64,000 nt of DNA from Undaria pinnatifida (lineage: Eukaryota > Sar > Phaeophyceae > Laminariales > Alariaceae), in NCBI GenBank assembly GCA_012845835.1, contig JABAKD010000008.1, forward strand, positions 13,343,501-13,407,500, in the 5' to 3' direction. Shown here piece after piece: positions 1 to 10,053 of this stretch. Both the position numbers and the translations under genes were made by a program. Position 1 is the first letter of the stretch. Each line of letters begins with the position of its first letter. The notes below the pieces were generated by a model. It had not been told where the DNA came from and made no database searches. It saw only the letters and a list, made by a program, of their open reading frames with translations.

Positions 1-101
1 GCTCCTAGAGACAACCCGAGGCCGGTATTTTGCTCCTAGCCATGTCACCCAGCTCCACAGGCAATGGGGTTCAGTATGATACCAAAGATTCATTCTTTGA
101 C
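1..101 (+). mobile_element. R element, right part (interrupted by X)
   Basis: This is the right-hand part of the R repeat that is intact at 57,579-58,333; its left part lies before the window. It breaks at about base 101, where X begins, and resumes at 3,878-3,931, ending in ACTTGAACCAGCCT. Confidence 0.75.
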
Positions 102-116
102 AATACAAGGGCTCCG

Positions 117-146
117 CATGGGCGCCGGCGAATGCCGGCGCCCATG
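117..146. repeat. Perfect 13-base hairpin with GAAT loop
   Basis: Arms CATGGGCGCCGGC and GCCGGCGCCCATG flank GAAT. In copy 2 (near 34,375) the same place is a 14-base palindrome lacking the central 16 bases. Confidence 0.85.
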
Positions 147-1870
147 CTTCGGGTAGGGCAGGGCAGCACTTCGACCACTTGAGGTGTAGCTGTCCGATTT
201 GGCATGCATTGAACTTTAAAGTAATGCCAAGAGTTTCATACGAACATGGGATTCTGAAAGTCATGCTTTGACAAAAGAAAAAACGTACTATTATACAACA
301 AAGAAGGAAAGGATAGGCGAAACAAACTATTAAATGCGCCGTCAAGTAAAAGTTGGCGTCTATCAAACAAAAATACCGAAAAAAGTATTATTGAGAACCT
401 GCGTCGCCTCTAGGCGAAACAAAAGAGGCCTTGGCATTAATGAAGAGACTGCACTGCTGTCCCCGTGGCAGTGGAGGTTCGAAGTCGACAGGATGCAAAG
501 TCGGTTTGCATCAAACGTCGACATGAGGACATGTCAGCCGGCGAGGTTTTGGAATAAGATTGCTTTGTTTGTTACGTGAAGGCTGTCGCATTGATTGGTC
601 TGCGTGGTCGCGGGCGAGGAGGAAAACGTAGAAGAGGAGGGCGATCTCTCGTTGAGGCGGCGTTGTCTAAGATTGGTGCGGGGGTGGCTTTGCTCGTACG
701 GGAGGTTGGCGTAGCGCTTCTTCTCTGTTTTTTCTCGGGAAGGCGGGACATGTGTGTCTGCTGTCTTTTCTTCGTGGGGGCTTTCACGTTGTCGAAATTG
801 GACGCGTCCCCTCAATGCATAATATCCGGAGTGTCTCTACCATGACGACTGCTGATAGTGCCGTGCGTATTTCCTAGAGACTGACATATTATTTACTGGT
901 AGTAATAATAATATACCTTTGCAACATTTTTTTTCTTCATCCCATTTATTATCCCCGCACCACTCTCGCGCTCCCTCCCAGTAGTAACTCAGATCCGGGG
1001 TCAATAGCGGGCCCTCCTCCTCCCTCCCCACTTCGGCACGTGCTTTCATTTTTTACGCCAGGAGAATCCAGCATTTTCTTCCCTCGTCGACTCGCGTCGA
1101 ACCAACCCACGCTGCTAGGCGCTCTCAGCAGTTGATTGATGCCTGTTTTTTTTTTTGCATTTTCGCAAATAAAGTCAAATCTCATCGTGGTGGGTGTCGA
1201 ACTCAAGGACAACCAAACGTTAGTAATATTCGAGGGTAAAATCACTATTATAATTATTATTAATAGACCACCGGGGAGGCCGGCTGACAAATGATTAAAA
1301 AAAAACAGGATCTTTGCATAGAGATTACATTCCCTCCCCCATATTGTATGATATTACGATGGTTGACGCGATATGTATAAAATAAAGCGCCAAATACCTA
1401 AATATCAGCGTACGCAGAGTTTTAGATATCATGAATAACGAACGACCGCGATGGCAGAGCACGGCAAAGCATAGCGCGTCGCTCTGCTGAGCTAGCGGTG
1501 CGCTGCTGAGCTGAGCCGCAGGGCATCGCAGGGCACTGCACGGCGCTTCGTTGCTGTAAGCTATACCGCTGCGATGGGGTGCTGGGCGGTGTCGAGCTGA
1601 TGAGCCAAGCCCAGATCTCAGCCGCTGAAGCTTCGTCAAGTACAAAACAAATGGTGCGAATCAAAGAAAAGCTAAAGCTGGACCGTTCCGCAACTAATGC
1701 ACAGCTGTCAGGCGGCAATTAGCGGCAGTAGGAAGTTCAACTTACTAGACAAAAAGGAAGAAAAAATCGCGAAAAAGTTCAAAATCGTGTTGGCAGAAAA
1801 ACCAAGTTTGCAGGAAGCAGCTGAAAAGTCAAGAAACAGGCAATATTTCAGTTGTTGTTGTTGTCGTTCT

Positions 1871-2990
1871 CACATTAACTCGCATAATCAAGTCCGTGGT
1901 CACAGGACAGGCTCCAGTCACTCTGGAGCTGAGGAATACCCTAGGGGAAAAACACAAACCAAAGGTGGTACACGCATAAATCACAGCTGACGCAATGCAT
2001 GCCTCCACCAGAAACATATACAAGTGAAATCGGGAGTCAGTCTACGATGTGCCAGGTCCATACCGGTGCATACGTCTCATTACTCGCGCCCGGGAAAACC
2101 GACTATACCGCTTGCCAACCAAGAAAGACTACCACGTATATATTACACGTGGTATCTATCACTACGCATGCGCAAAACAGACGCAAGTCAATTGGAAAAA
2201 AGAAACAAACAAAGAAGAGAAAGGAAAGGAAATAAATGGGTGCATGGGGCCAAGAAAAAGAAAAGGTAAATAAATTTTGGGGGGTCTAGTAGTTATTGTT
2301 GTTGTTGTTGTTGTTGTTCTCACATTAACTCGCATAATCAAGTCCGTGGTCACAGGACAGGCTCCAGTCACTCTGGAGCTGAGGAATACCCTAGGGGAAA
2401 AACACAAACCAAAGGTGGTACACGCATAAATCACAGCTGACGCAATTCATGCCTCCACCAGAAACATATAAAAGTGAAATCGGGAGTCAGTCTACGATGT
2501 GCCAGGTCCATACCGGTGCATACGTCTCATTACTCGCGCCCGGGAAAACCGACTATACCGCTTGCCAACCAAGAAAGACTACCACGTATATATTACACGT
2601 GGTATCTATCACTACGCATGCGCAAAACAGACGCAAGTCAATTGGAAAAAAGAAACAAACAAAGAAGAGAAAGGAAAGGAAATAAATGGGTGCATGGGGC
2701 CAAGAAAAAGAAAAGGTAAATAAATTTTGGGGGGTCTAGTAGTTATTGTTGTTGTTGTTGTTGTTGTTCTCACATTAACTCGCATAATCAAGTCCGTGGT
2801 CACAGGACAGGCTCCAGTCACTCTGGAGCTGAGGAATACCCCAGGGAAAAACACACACAACCCAAGGTGGTACACGCATATATCACAGCTGACGCAATTC
2901 ATGCCTCCACCAGAAACATATAAAAGTGAAATCGGGAGTCAGTCTACGATGTGCCAGGTCCAGGCCGGTGCATACGTCTCACTACTCACG
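1871..2990. repeat. 450-base tandem repeat in X, copy 1
   Basis: The marker CACATTAACTCGC recurs at 1,871, 2,321 and 2,771, giving two full 450-base units and a diverging third that runs into unique sequence. Each unit begins after a GTT run and repeats a 78-codon frame ending in a Lys/Arg-rich tail. Confidence 0.93.
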
Positions 2991-3332
2991 CCTGGAGATG
3001 GCGAGTGTTGCCACCAGCACGATGCCACGTGGTTTTTCGACGATCTACATCAGTACTACGAACGACTTCCGATACATCCACCGAAGCACGGACCACCGGA
3101 CAATTACGCGACCGACAGCTGGCCGTGGTTGTCACGTGTCTCTGTGTTGGGGGCCCCTGTGCGCTGCCTCTTGTTGGCTCTTGTTTGGGTAAAACATGCG
3201 GTGTGCTCGATGGTCTCACGGCACCAGAATCAGAACGTCCGCTCGTACGACGTATCATTCTTACAGGAAATAAATGTAATACGACCTGGTATTTTTTTCT
3301 CCATCAATATGAACATAAAACGGTTGTTATAA
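2901..3332 (+). CDS. Unrecognised open frame in X, copy 1
   Basis: A frame starting at the ATG near 2,901 reads through the last 450-base unit into unique sequence that includes HDATWFFDDLHQYYERL. It is conserved with copy 2 at 37,639-38,070, with few substitutions and no frame change. The segment is rich in aromatic and charged residues and looks more protein-like than its neighbours, and a spliced exon within it is possible. I recognise no family. It has no clear promoter, and chance conservation within a recent duplication cannot be excluded. Confidence 0.22.
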   Translation: MPPPETYKSEIGSQSTMCQVQAGAYVSLLTPGDGECCHQHDATWFFDDLHQYYERLPIHPPKHGPPDNYATDSWPWLSRVSVLGAPVRCLLLALVWVKHAVCSMVSRHQNQNVRSYDVSFLQEINVIRPGIFFSINMNIKRLL

Positions 3333-3931
3333 ATTGGACAGAGTGATGCGTGTACGACTAACCTTGCCAACGGCACTCGTACTGCACTTTGAGCTATCTG
3401 CTGTGGTTCTGGTTGCTACTAGTTGCTGCTGTATGTGCTAGAAGTTTCGCCCTTCGGCTACTGCTGCTGCATGCACCTGATGTTGTGATTGGTGCAATGC
3501 CGTCAGTTGGCGTTCATGCTCGTCGTACATACTGCTGTTCTCACCCGGTACGCAAAATTCCAAACATTATCACGTACCGTTTGGAAATGATGCCAATTTT
3601 GTAAATCATTCAGGCGTTGCAGCCATTAAGATTCAACATTTTTTCCAAAATTCTTCCTCGACACTCGCTCGTCTCGCTCGGCGCCCGTCCGCGTTCACGT
3701 CGATGTGCGGAACGGACACGGCAGGGCGAGGGGCGTTGGAGCCGCCCCCCGAAGGCGGCGCTCGAATCAAGCCATACTCGACCGAGAATTCCAGTTCCGC
3801 GAATCGCATACTTAGGCCGAGACAAAAAACTCCGGACCAAAGTCCATGACACCAAGGAATGATTTTACATATGTTTATATTGCGAGCGGTATTCGTGGGG
3901 GAGATTATTTACTTTTCACTTGAACCAGCCT

Positions 3932-4746
3932 GCAGGTGTGCTCTTACCCTGACCGCGAAACTTGCCACTATTTGCCACGGTAGGTCTCGAACCTTGCTAT
4001 CGTCCTTGTTCTTGTCGCTCTCGGCCACGAATTGCTTCGAAAGCCAGCGTGCACATTCAGCCTCGCGATTTCAAGAGCATTCTTCGTCGATTCCGCAGCC
4101 ATGTCGACAGCCCTCGAACTACTGAAATCGTATCGCATACTATTAATCGGTATGTACTTGCCGGGGGCTAGAGCAGTGCTCTAGCGCATGTACCACGACA
4201 CGAATATTGCCAGGAAAACGGTATAAACGGTTGCGAGGCAAGAATTCGAGTAGGGTAGGAGGTAAAGAAGGCCTAATCTGTGGACAAAAGCCACACAGAG
4301 AGTACAAGCTTGGCGAAGAGAGGAACATAACTGCGAAAACGAACACAGAATCTGAAGCACCACCCGTCACTGGCCGTTGACTGCACGGCATTCATTTACG
4401 ATACGACAGAGAGACGACGGCGAGGGTAAGGTAATGATCTCCTAGATCGGAGGATAGATGGACTGTAAAGTGAAACAGGAGTCCAGCTAAAAAATCTATG
4501 CTTGTACACGTTGCTGGTGAATCAAGTCCAAGCGCTGTTTGAGCTCGATGTTTGTACCCAGTACTGGCGGTTGACGGCGCCAATGCGCTGTTTTTCGTTT
4601 TCACCAGGGACCAAACGACTACGGCGATATTGTTTTACATATTTTTAAGGTGTAGATTGTGATTGGAGAGGCACAACGCGTTTGCTTCTTTCCGTAGGAG
4701 GGTTGTGCTGCACCTAAAACTGGCGGTTGCTCTCCGTTTGCACCAG
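3932..4746. other. Non-coding stretch upstream of acidic exons, copy 1
   Basis: No convincing exon is seen. Around 4,400-4,420 there is a remnant (ACAGAGAGACGACGGCGAG followed by GGTAAGG) of the acidic exon that is longer in copy 3 at about 58,815. The rest looks like intron or intergenic DNA. Confidence 0.5.
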
Positions 4747-4857
4747 GAACACGTGACATACGATTTCGACGCCGACGGTGGTCAAGAGACCGATGCCACG
4801 GAAATGTGTGCTGCTGGCGTCGAGAGTGCAGTCATCGCCTCTTTCTGCGACGATGAG
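4747..4857 (+). CDS. Acidic exon A, copy 1
   Basis: This 111-base exon of 37 codons follows TTTGCACCAG and ends at GATGAG|GTAGGT, phase 0 on both sides. It reads EHVTYDFDADGGQETD and ends SFCDDE, so it is Asp/Glu-rich with two Cys. Copy 2 (39,485-39,595) is identical except for two substitutions. It lies 163 bases upstream of the first 123-base acidic exon and is probably part of the same transcript. I do not recognise a domain. In copy 3 the equivalent block has been destroyed by an inverted duplication. Confidence 0.5.
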
Positions 4858-5020
4858 GTAGGTAGGAGCGTGAGGGTATACGGCGGTCGTCACATGTGAA
4901 TTCCGATTCGACATGTGCACGCGCCATCGCAGGAGACGTTTGGGCTGGTTGTTTGCACTCAGTACTGACGGTGGACCTGGCGGTTGACGGCGCCAATGCG
5001 CTGTTTTTCGCTTTCACCAG

Positions 5021-5143
5021 GGACCCGACGACGGGCAACATGACGTTGAACACGACCCGTCGACCTTCGATGGCGACCCCACTACGGCCACAGGCTCGAC
5101 AAACTACGACAAAGATGATATCGACTCCACCGGCGCCATCGAG
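5021..5143 (+). CDS. Acidic exon B, first of 16 tandem copies
   Basis: The exon has 41 codons, phase 0 to phase 0, and begins GPDDGQHDVEHDPSTFDGD. It is dominated by Asp, Glu, Gly and Thr, with no Cys and no hydrophobic core, so it is probably disordered or ion-binding. Because 123 is a multiple of three and both borders are phase 0, any number of copies could be spliced in tandem without breaking the frame; all 16 would give about 656 residues. The inner copies begin EPDDGQ instead of GPDDGQ. No family is recognised. Transcription and splicing are inferred from sequence only. Confidence 0.55.
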
Positions 5144-7405
5144 GTAGGCGCACCTGTCTATAGGGCGCGTTTCGGATTTGAGTTGCTTTTAGAGCGGTAC
5201 AGCTATTACTCATAACTGTAGTCAACAGTTTGGTCTCGCCGTGTTGTCTGTGCCGTGTTGGTTTCTTGATGCCCGTTTTCACCAGGAACCCGACGACGGG
5301 CAACATGACGTTGAACACGACCCGTCAACCTTTGATGGCGACCCCACTACGGTCACAGGCTCGACAAACTACGACAAAGATGATATCGACTTCACCGGCG
5401 CCATCGAGGTAGGCGCACCTGTCTATAGGGCGCGTTTCGGATTTGAGTTGCTTTTAGAGCGGTACAGCTATTACTCATAACTGTAGTCAACAGTTTGGTC
5501 TCGCCGTGTTGTCTGTGCCGTGTTGGTTTCTTGATGCCCGTTTTCACCAGGAACCCGACGACGGGCAACATGACGTTGAACACGACCCGTCAACCTTTGA
5601 TGGCGACCCCACTACGGTCACAGGCTCGACAAACTACGACAAAGATGATATCGACTTCACCGGCGCCATCGAGGTAGGCGCACCTGTCTATAGGGCGCGT
5701 TTCGGATTTGAGTTGCTTTTAGAGCGGTACAGCTATTACTCATAACTGTAGTCAACAGTTTGGTCTCGCCGTGTTGTCTGTGCCGTGTTGGTTTCTTGAT
5801 GCCCGTTTTCACCAGGAACCCGACGACGGGCAACATGACGTTGAACACGACCCGTCAACCTTTGATGGCGACCCCACTACGGTCACAGGCTCGACAAACT
5901 ACGACAAAGATGATATCGACTTCACCGGCGCCATCGAGGTAGGCGCACCTGTCTATAGGGCGCGTTTCGGATTTGAGTTGCTTTTAGAGCGGTACAGCTA
6001 TTACTCATAACTGTAGTCAACAGTTTGGTCTCGCCGTGTTGTCTGTGCCGTGTTGGTTTCTTGATGCCCGTTTTCACCAGGAACCCGACGACGGGCAACA
6101 TGACGTTGAACACGACCCGTCAACCTTTGATGGCGACCCCACTACGGTCACAGGCTCGACAAACTACGACAAAGATGATATCGACTTCACCGGCGCCATC
6201 GAGGTAGGCGCACCTGTCTATAGGGCGCGTTTCGGATTTGAGTTGCTTTTAGAGCGGTACAGCTATTACTCATAACTGTAGTCAACAGTTTGGTCTCGCC
6301 GTGTTGTCTGTGCCGTGTTGGTTTCTTGATGCCCGTTTTCACCAGGAACCCGACGACGGGCAACATGACGTTGAACACGACCCGTCAACCTTTGATGGCG
6401 ACCCCACTACGGTCACAGGCTCGATAAACTACGACAAAGATGATATCGACTTCACCGGCGCCATCGAGGTAGGCGCACCTGTCTATAGGGCGCGTTTCGG
6501 ATTTGAGTTGCTTTTAGAGCGGTACAGCTATTACTCATAACTGTAGTCAACAGTTTGGTCTCGCCGTGTTGTCTGTGCCGTGTTGGTTTCTTGATGCCCG
6601 TTTTCACCAGGAACCCGACGACGGGCAACATGACGTTGAACACGACCCGTCAACCTTTGATGGCGACCCCACTACGGTCACAGGCTCGACAAACTACGAC
6701 AAAGATGATATCGACTTCACCGGCGCCATCGAGGTAGGCGCACCTGTCTATAGGGCGCGTTTCGGATTTGAGTTGCTTTTAGAGCGGTACAGCTATTACT
6801 CATAACTGTAGTCAACAGTTTGGTCTCGCCGTGTTGTCTGTGCCGTGTTGGTTTCTTGATGCCCGTTTTCACCAGGAACCCGACGACGGGCAACATGACG
6901 TTGAACACGACCCGTCAACCTTTGATGGCGACCCCACTACGGTCACAGGCTCGACAAACTACGACAAAGATGATATCGACTTCACCGGCGCCATCGAGGT
7001 AGGCGCACCTGTCTATAGGGCGCGTTTCGGATTTGAGTTGCTTTTAGAGCGGTACAGCTATTACTCATAACTGTAGTCAACAGTTTGGTCTCGCCGTGTT
7101 GTCTGTGCCGTGTTGGTTTCTTGATGCCCGTTTTCACCAGGAACCCGACGACGGGCAACATGACGTTGAACACGACCCGTCAACCTTTGATGGCGACCCC
7201 ACTACGGTCACAGGCTCGACAAACTACGACAAAGATGATATCGACTTCACCGGCGCCATCGAGGTAGGCGCACCTGTCTATAGGGCGCGTTTCGGATTTG
7301 AGTTGCTTTTAGAGCGGTACAGCTATTACTCATAACTGTAGTCAACAGTTTGGTCTCGCCGTGTTGTCTGTGCCGTGTTGGTTTCTTGATGCCCGTTTTC
7401 ACCAG

Positions 7406-7529
7406 GAACCCGACGACGGGCAACATGACGTTGAACACGACCCGTCAACCTTTGATGGCGACCCCACTACGGTCACAGGCTCGACAAACTACGACATAAG
7501 ATGATATCGACTTCACCGGCGCCATCGAG
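7406..7529 (+). pseudogene. Tenth exon B copy, frameshifted
   Basis: One extra T near 7,497 (ACGACATAAG instead of ACGACAAAG) makes this exon 124 bases long and brings TGA into frame a few codons later. It is the only one of the 16 copies with a frame change, so it would have to be skipped for a full-length product. Confidence 0.75.
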
Positions 7530-9119
7530 GTAGGCGCACCTGTCTATAGGGCGCGTTTCGGATTTGAGTTGCTTTTAGAGCGGTACAGCTATTACTCATA
7601 ACTGTAGTCAACAGTTTGGTCTCGCCGTGTTGTCTGTGCCGTGTTGGTTTCTTGATGCCCGTTTTCACCAGGAACCCGACGACGGGCAACATGACGTTGA
7701 ACACGACCCGTCAACCTTTGATGGCGACCCCACTACGGTCACAGGCTCGACAAACTACGACAAAGATGATATCGACTTCACCGGCGCCATCGAGGTAGGC
7801 GCACCTGTCTATAGGGCGCGTTTCGGATTTGAGTTGCTTTTAGAGCGGTACAGCTATTACTCATAACTGTAGTCAACAGTTTGGTCTCGCCGTGTTGTCT
7901 GTGCCGTGTTGGTTTCTTGATGCCCGTTTTCACCAGGAACCCGACGACGGGCAACATGACGTTGAACACGACCCGTCAACCTTTGATGGCGACCCCACTA
8001 CGGTCACAGGCTCGACAAACTACGACAAAGATGATATCGACTTCACCGGCGCCATCGAGGTAGGCGCACCTGTCTATAGGGCGCGTTTCGGATTTGAGTT
8101 GCTTTTAGAGCGGTACAGCTATTACTCATAACTGTAGTCAACAGTTTGGTCTCGCCGTGTTGTCTGTGCCGTGTTGGTTTCTTGATGCCCGTTTTCACCA
8201 GGAACCCGACGACGGGCAACATGACGTTGAACACGACCCGTCAACCTTTGATGGCGACCCCACTACGGTCACAGGCTCGACAAACTACGACAAAGATAAT
8301 ATCGACTTCACCGGCGCCATCGAGGTAGGCGCACCTGTCTATAGGGCGCGTTTCGGATTTGAGTTGCTTTTAGAGCGGTACAGCTATTACTCATAACTGT
8401 AGTCAACAGTTTGGTCTCGCCGTGTTGTCTGTGCCGTGTTGGTTTCTTGATGCCCGTTTTCACCAGGAACCCGACGACGGGCAACATGACGTTGAACACG
8501 ACCCGTCAACCTTTGATGGCGACCCCACTACGGTCACAGGCTCGACAAACTACGACAAAGATGATATCGACTTCACCGGCGCCATCGAGGTAGGCGCACC
8601 TGTCTATAGGGCGCGTTTCGGATTTGAGTTGCTTTTAGAGCGGTACAGCTATTACTCATAACTGTAGTCAACAGTTTGGTCTCGCCGTGTTGTCTGTGCC
8701 GTGTTGGTTTCTTGATGCCCGTTTTCACCAGGAACCCGACGACGGGCAACATGACGTTGAACACGACCCGTCAACCTTTGATGGCGACCCCACTACGGTC
8801 ACAGGCTCGACAAACTACGACAAAGATGATATCGACTTCACCGGCGCCATCGAGGTAGGCGCACCTGTCTATAGGGCGCGTTTCGGATTTGAGTTGCTTT
8901 TAGAGCGGTACAGCTATTACTCATAACTGTAGTCAACAGTTTGGTCTCGCCGTGTTGTCTGTGCCGTGTTGGTTTCTTGATGCCCGTTTTCACCAGGAAC
9001 CCGACGACGGGCAACATGACGTTGAACACGACCCGTCAACCTTTGATGGCGACCCCACTACGGTCACAGGCTCGACAAACTACGACAAAGATGATATCGA
9101 CTCCACCGGCGCCATCGAG

Positions 9120-9514
9120 GTAGGCGCACCTGTCTATAGGGCGCGTTTGGATTTGATTCTTGATGCTCGCTGAGCGGTATCCTGTCGTGACATTGTCTTC
9201 ATGGCACGCTTCTATAATGGATCTGTTTCTTGCATTGTTTCTGTGTGCATTCGTTTCTGTCGCCAACGATGCTTGCGTGCCTCCAAGGTGGTTTCCATGT
9301 GCTCCGAATATGTTCGGTTTGCAAGCACATATAGCAACGTAGCTGTCGCTGCCTACAGTAAGCCCAGAACGCCAGCCCACATGAGCCGTCAGCCCTTCTC
9401 TGTTCCCCTAGCCTTGACTCATCACCGACCCAATCCCCCCCAACTGCTATTTGCACCCGCTCTCTTGTCCGACCGTCCGCAAACCCGTCCCCTTAGCCTC
9501 TCCTCCGGCTGAAG
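9120..9514. other. Sequence after the exon array
   Basis: This is probably intron. It contains a short frame from the ATG at 9,217 with a signal-peptide-like start (MDLFLALFLCAFVSVAN) before an AAG|GTGG donor, matched at 39,979 in copy 2. Its phase-2 exit does not join the next exon, so I do not call it a gene. Confidence 0.4.
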
Positions 9515-9637
9515 AAGAAATGGACTACAGACCCATTCGTGGAGGTCGCCCTGTCCCCGGGGTCGAATGCCGAACCTCCGTCCATCCGGATGACAGAGAT
9601 ATACACCATGTTTGATCCCCAAGTTTTTCCTCCGAAG
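9515..9637 (+). CDS. Exon with weak C2-like look, copy 1
   Basis: This exon of 41 codons is phase 0 to phase 0, follows CTCCGGCTGAAG and ends CCGAAG|GTGAAC. It reads KKWTTDPFVEVALSPGS and ends MFDPQVFPPK. The DPFVEVAL and DPQVF pieces resemble a C2-domain strand pattern, but the match is weak and too short to assign. The protein sequence is unchanged in copy 2 (40,277-40,399). It could be the next exon after acidic exon B or belong to another upstream gene. An in-frame TGA with no later acceptor separates it from the PH gene start. Confidence 0.4.
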
Positions 9638-10053
9638 GTGAACAGTGGGCTGGATACTGTACTCATGACGAGATGCCCCAGTCTGCCCAATACGACTCTC
9701 GAGCGTGCTGGATGTTGGAAACTTCAACTGCGTTTACTGACAAGCTGACTAGCCCCTTTTTGCACTGCGCCGACGCTTTTTTTGGGGGGGAGGGACAAAC
9801 TACTTGGAATTAGTGGGGAATCGTCGTTCCGGCCATTTAAGGAGTTAAGAGGATTAGTGGGGAATCCTTCTTGCGGCGGTTTGAAGATTTGAGCGAAAAC
9901 TAAGTCCAGCGGCGGACGATAGCATGTAGTGGACTTCGTTTTCCGCCTACTTCGTTATAGTTTGTGGGGTTTCTTCCGCCGAGGTAAGGCTACGCAGATT
10001 TCACAAACGTTGCTTAGTAGGTCTCCGTAGAGTGATATTATACGCCCCATGCC

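Larger units (their letters stand above)
102..3877. mobile_element. X insertion, copy 1 (unclassified, 3.8 kb)
   Basis: This block splits R: sequence up to base 101 and from 3,878 is contiguous in R at about 58,275 and in the inverted R copies. It therefore has empty sites inside the window. I see no terminal inverted repeats, LTRs, reverse transcriptase, transposase or recombinase. It holds a GC-rich palindrome (117-146), a CTG/GCG-rich stretch (about 1,440-1,600), 450-base tandem units with a GTT microsatellite (1,871-2,990), and one open reading frame of uncertain meaning near 2,900-3,330. It could be a non-autonomous element or captured host DNA. Confidence 0.6.
5021..9119 (+). repeat. 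265-base minisatellite carrying 16 copies of one exon
   Basis: Exon starts fall at 5021, 5286, 5551, 5816, 6081, 6346, 6611, 6876, 7141, 7406, 7672, 7937, 8202, 8467, 8732 and 8997. Each unit holds a TTTTCACCAG acceptor, a 123-base exon, a GTAGGC donor and a 142-base intron. The units are almost identical. The first and last exons share a TCC (Ser) where the inner ones have TTC (Phe), and the first also differs elsewhere. The unit at 7406 is 266 bases because of one inserted T. Copy 2 has one exon only. Confidence 0.97.

Noticed and set aside
1440-1718. Overlapping minus-strand frames rich in Ser/Ala/Arg
   Set aside because: They come from a CTG/GCG-rich low-complexity stretch without splice or start signals.
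5241-9000. Repeated 60-79-codon frames in the 265-base array read as a multigene family
   Set aside because: They include intron sequence on both sides of the 123-base exon; the splice borders explain the pattern better than stand-alone genes.
9217-9287. Signal-peptide exon MDLFLALFLCAF
   Set aside because: Phase-2 exit does not join the next exon, and it sits downstream of, not before, the acidic exons; kept only as a note.
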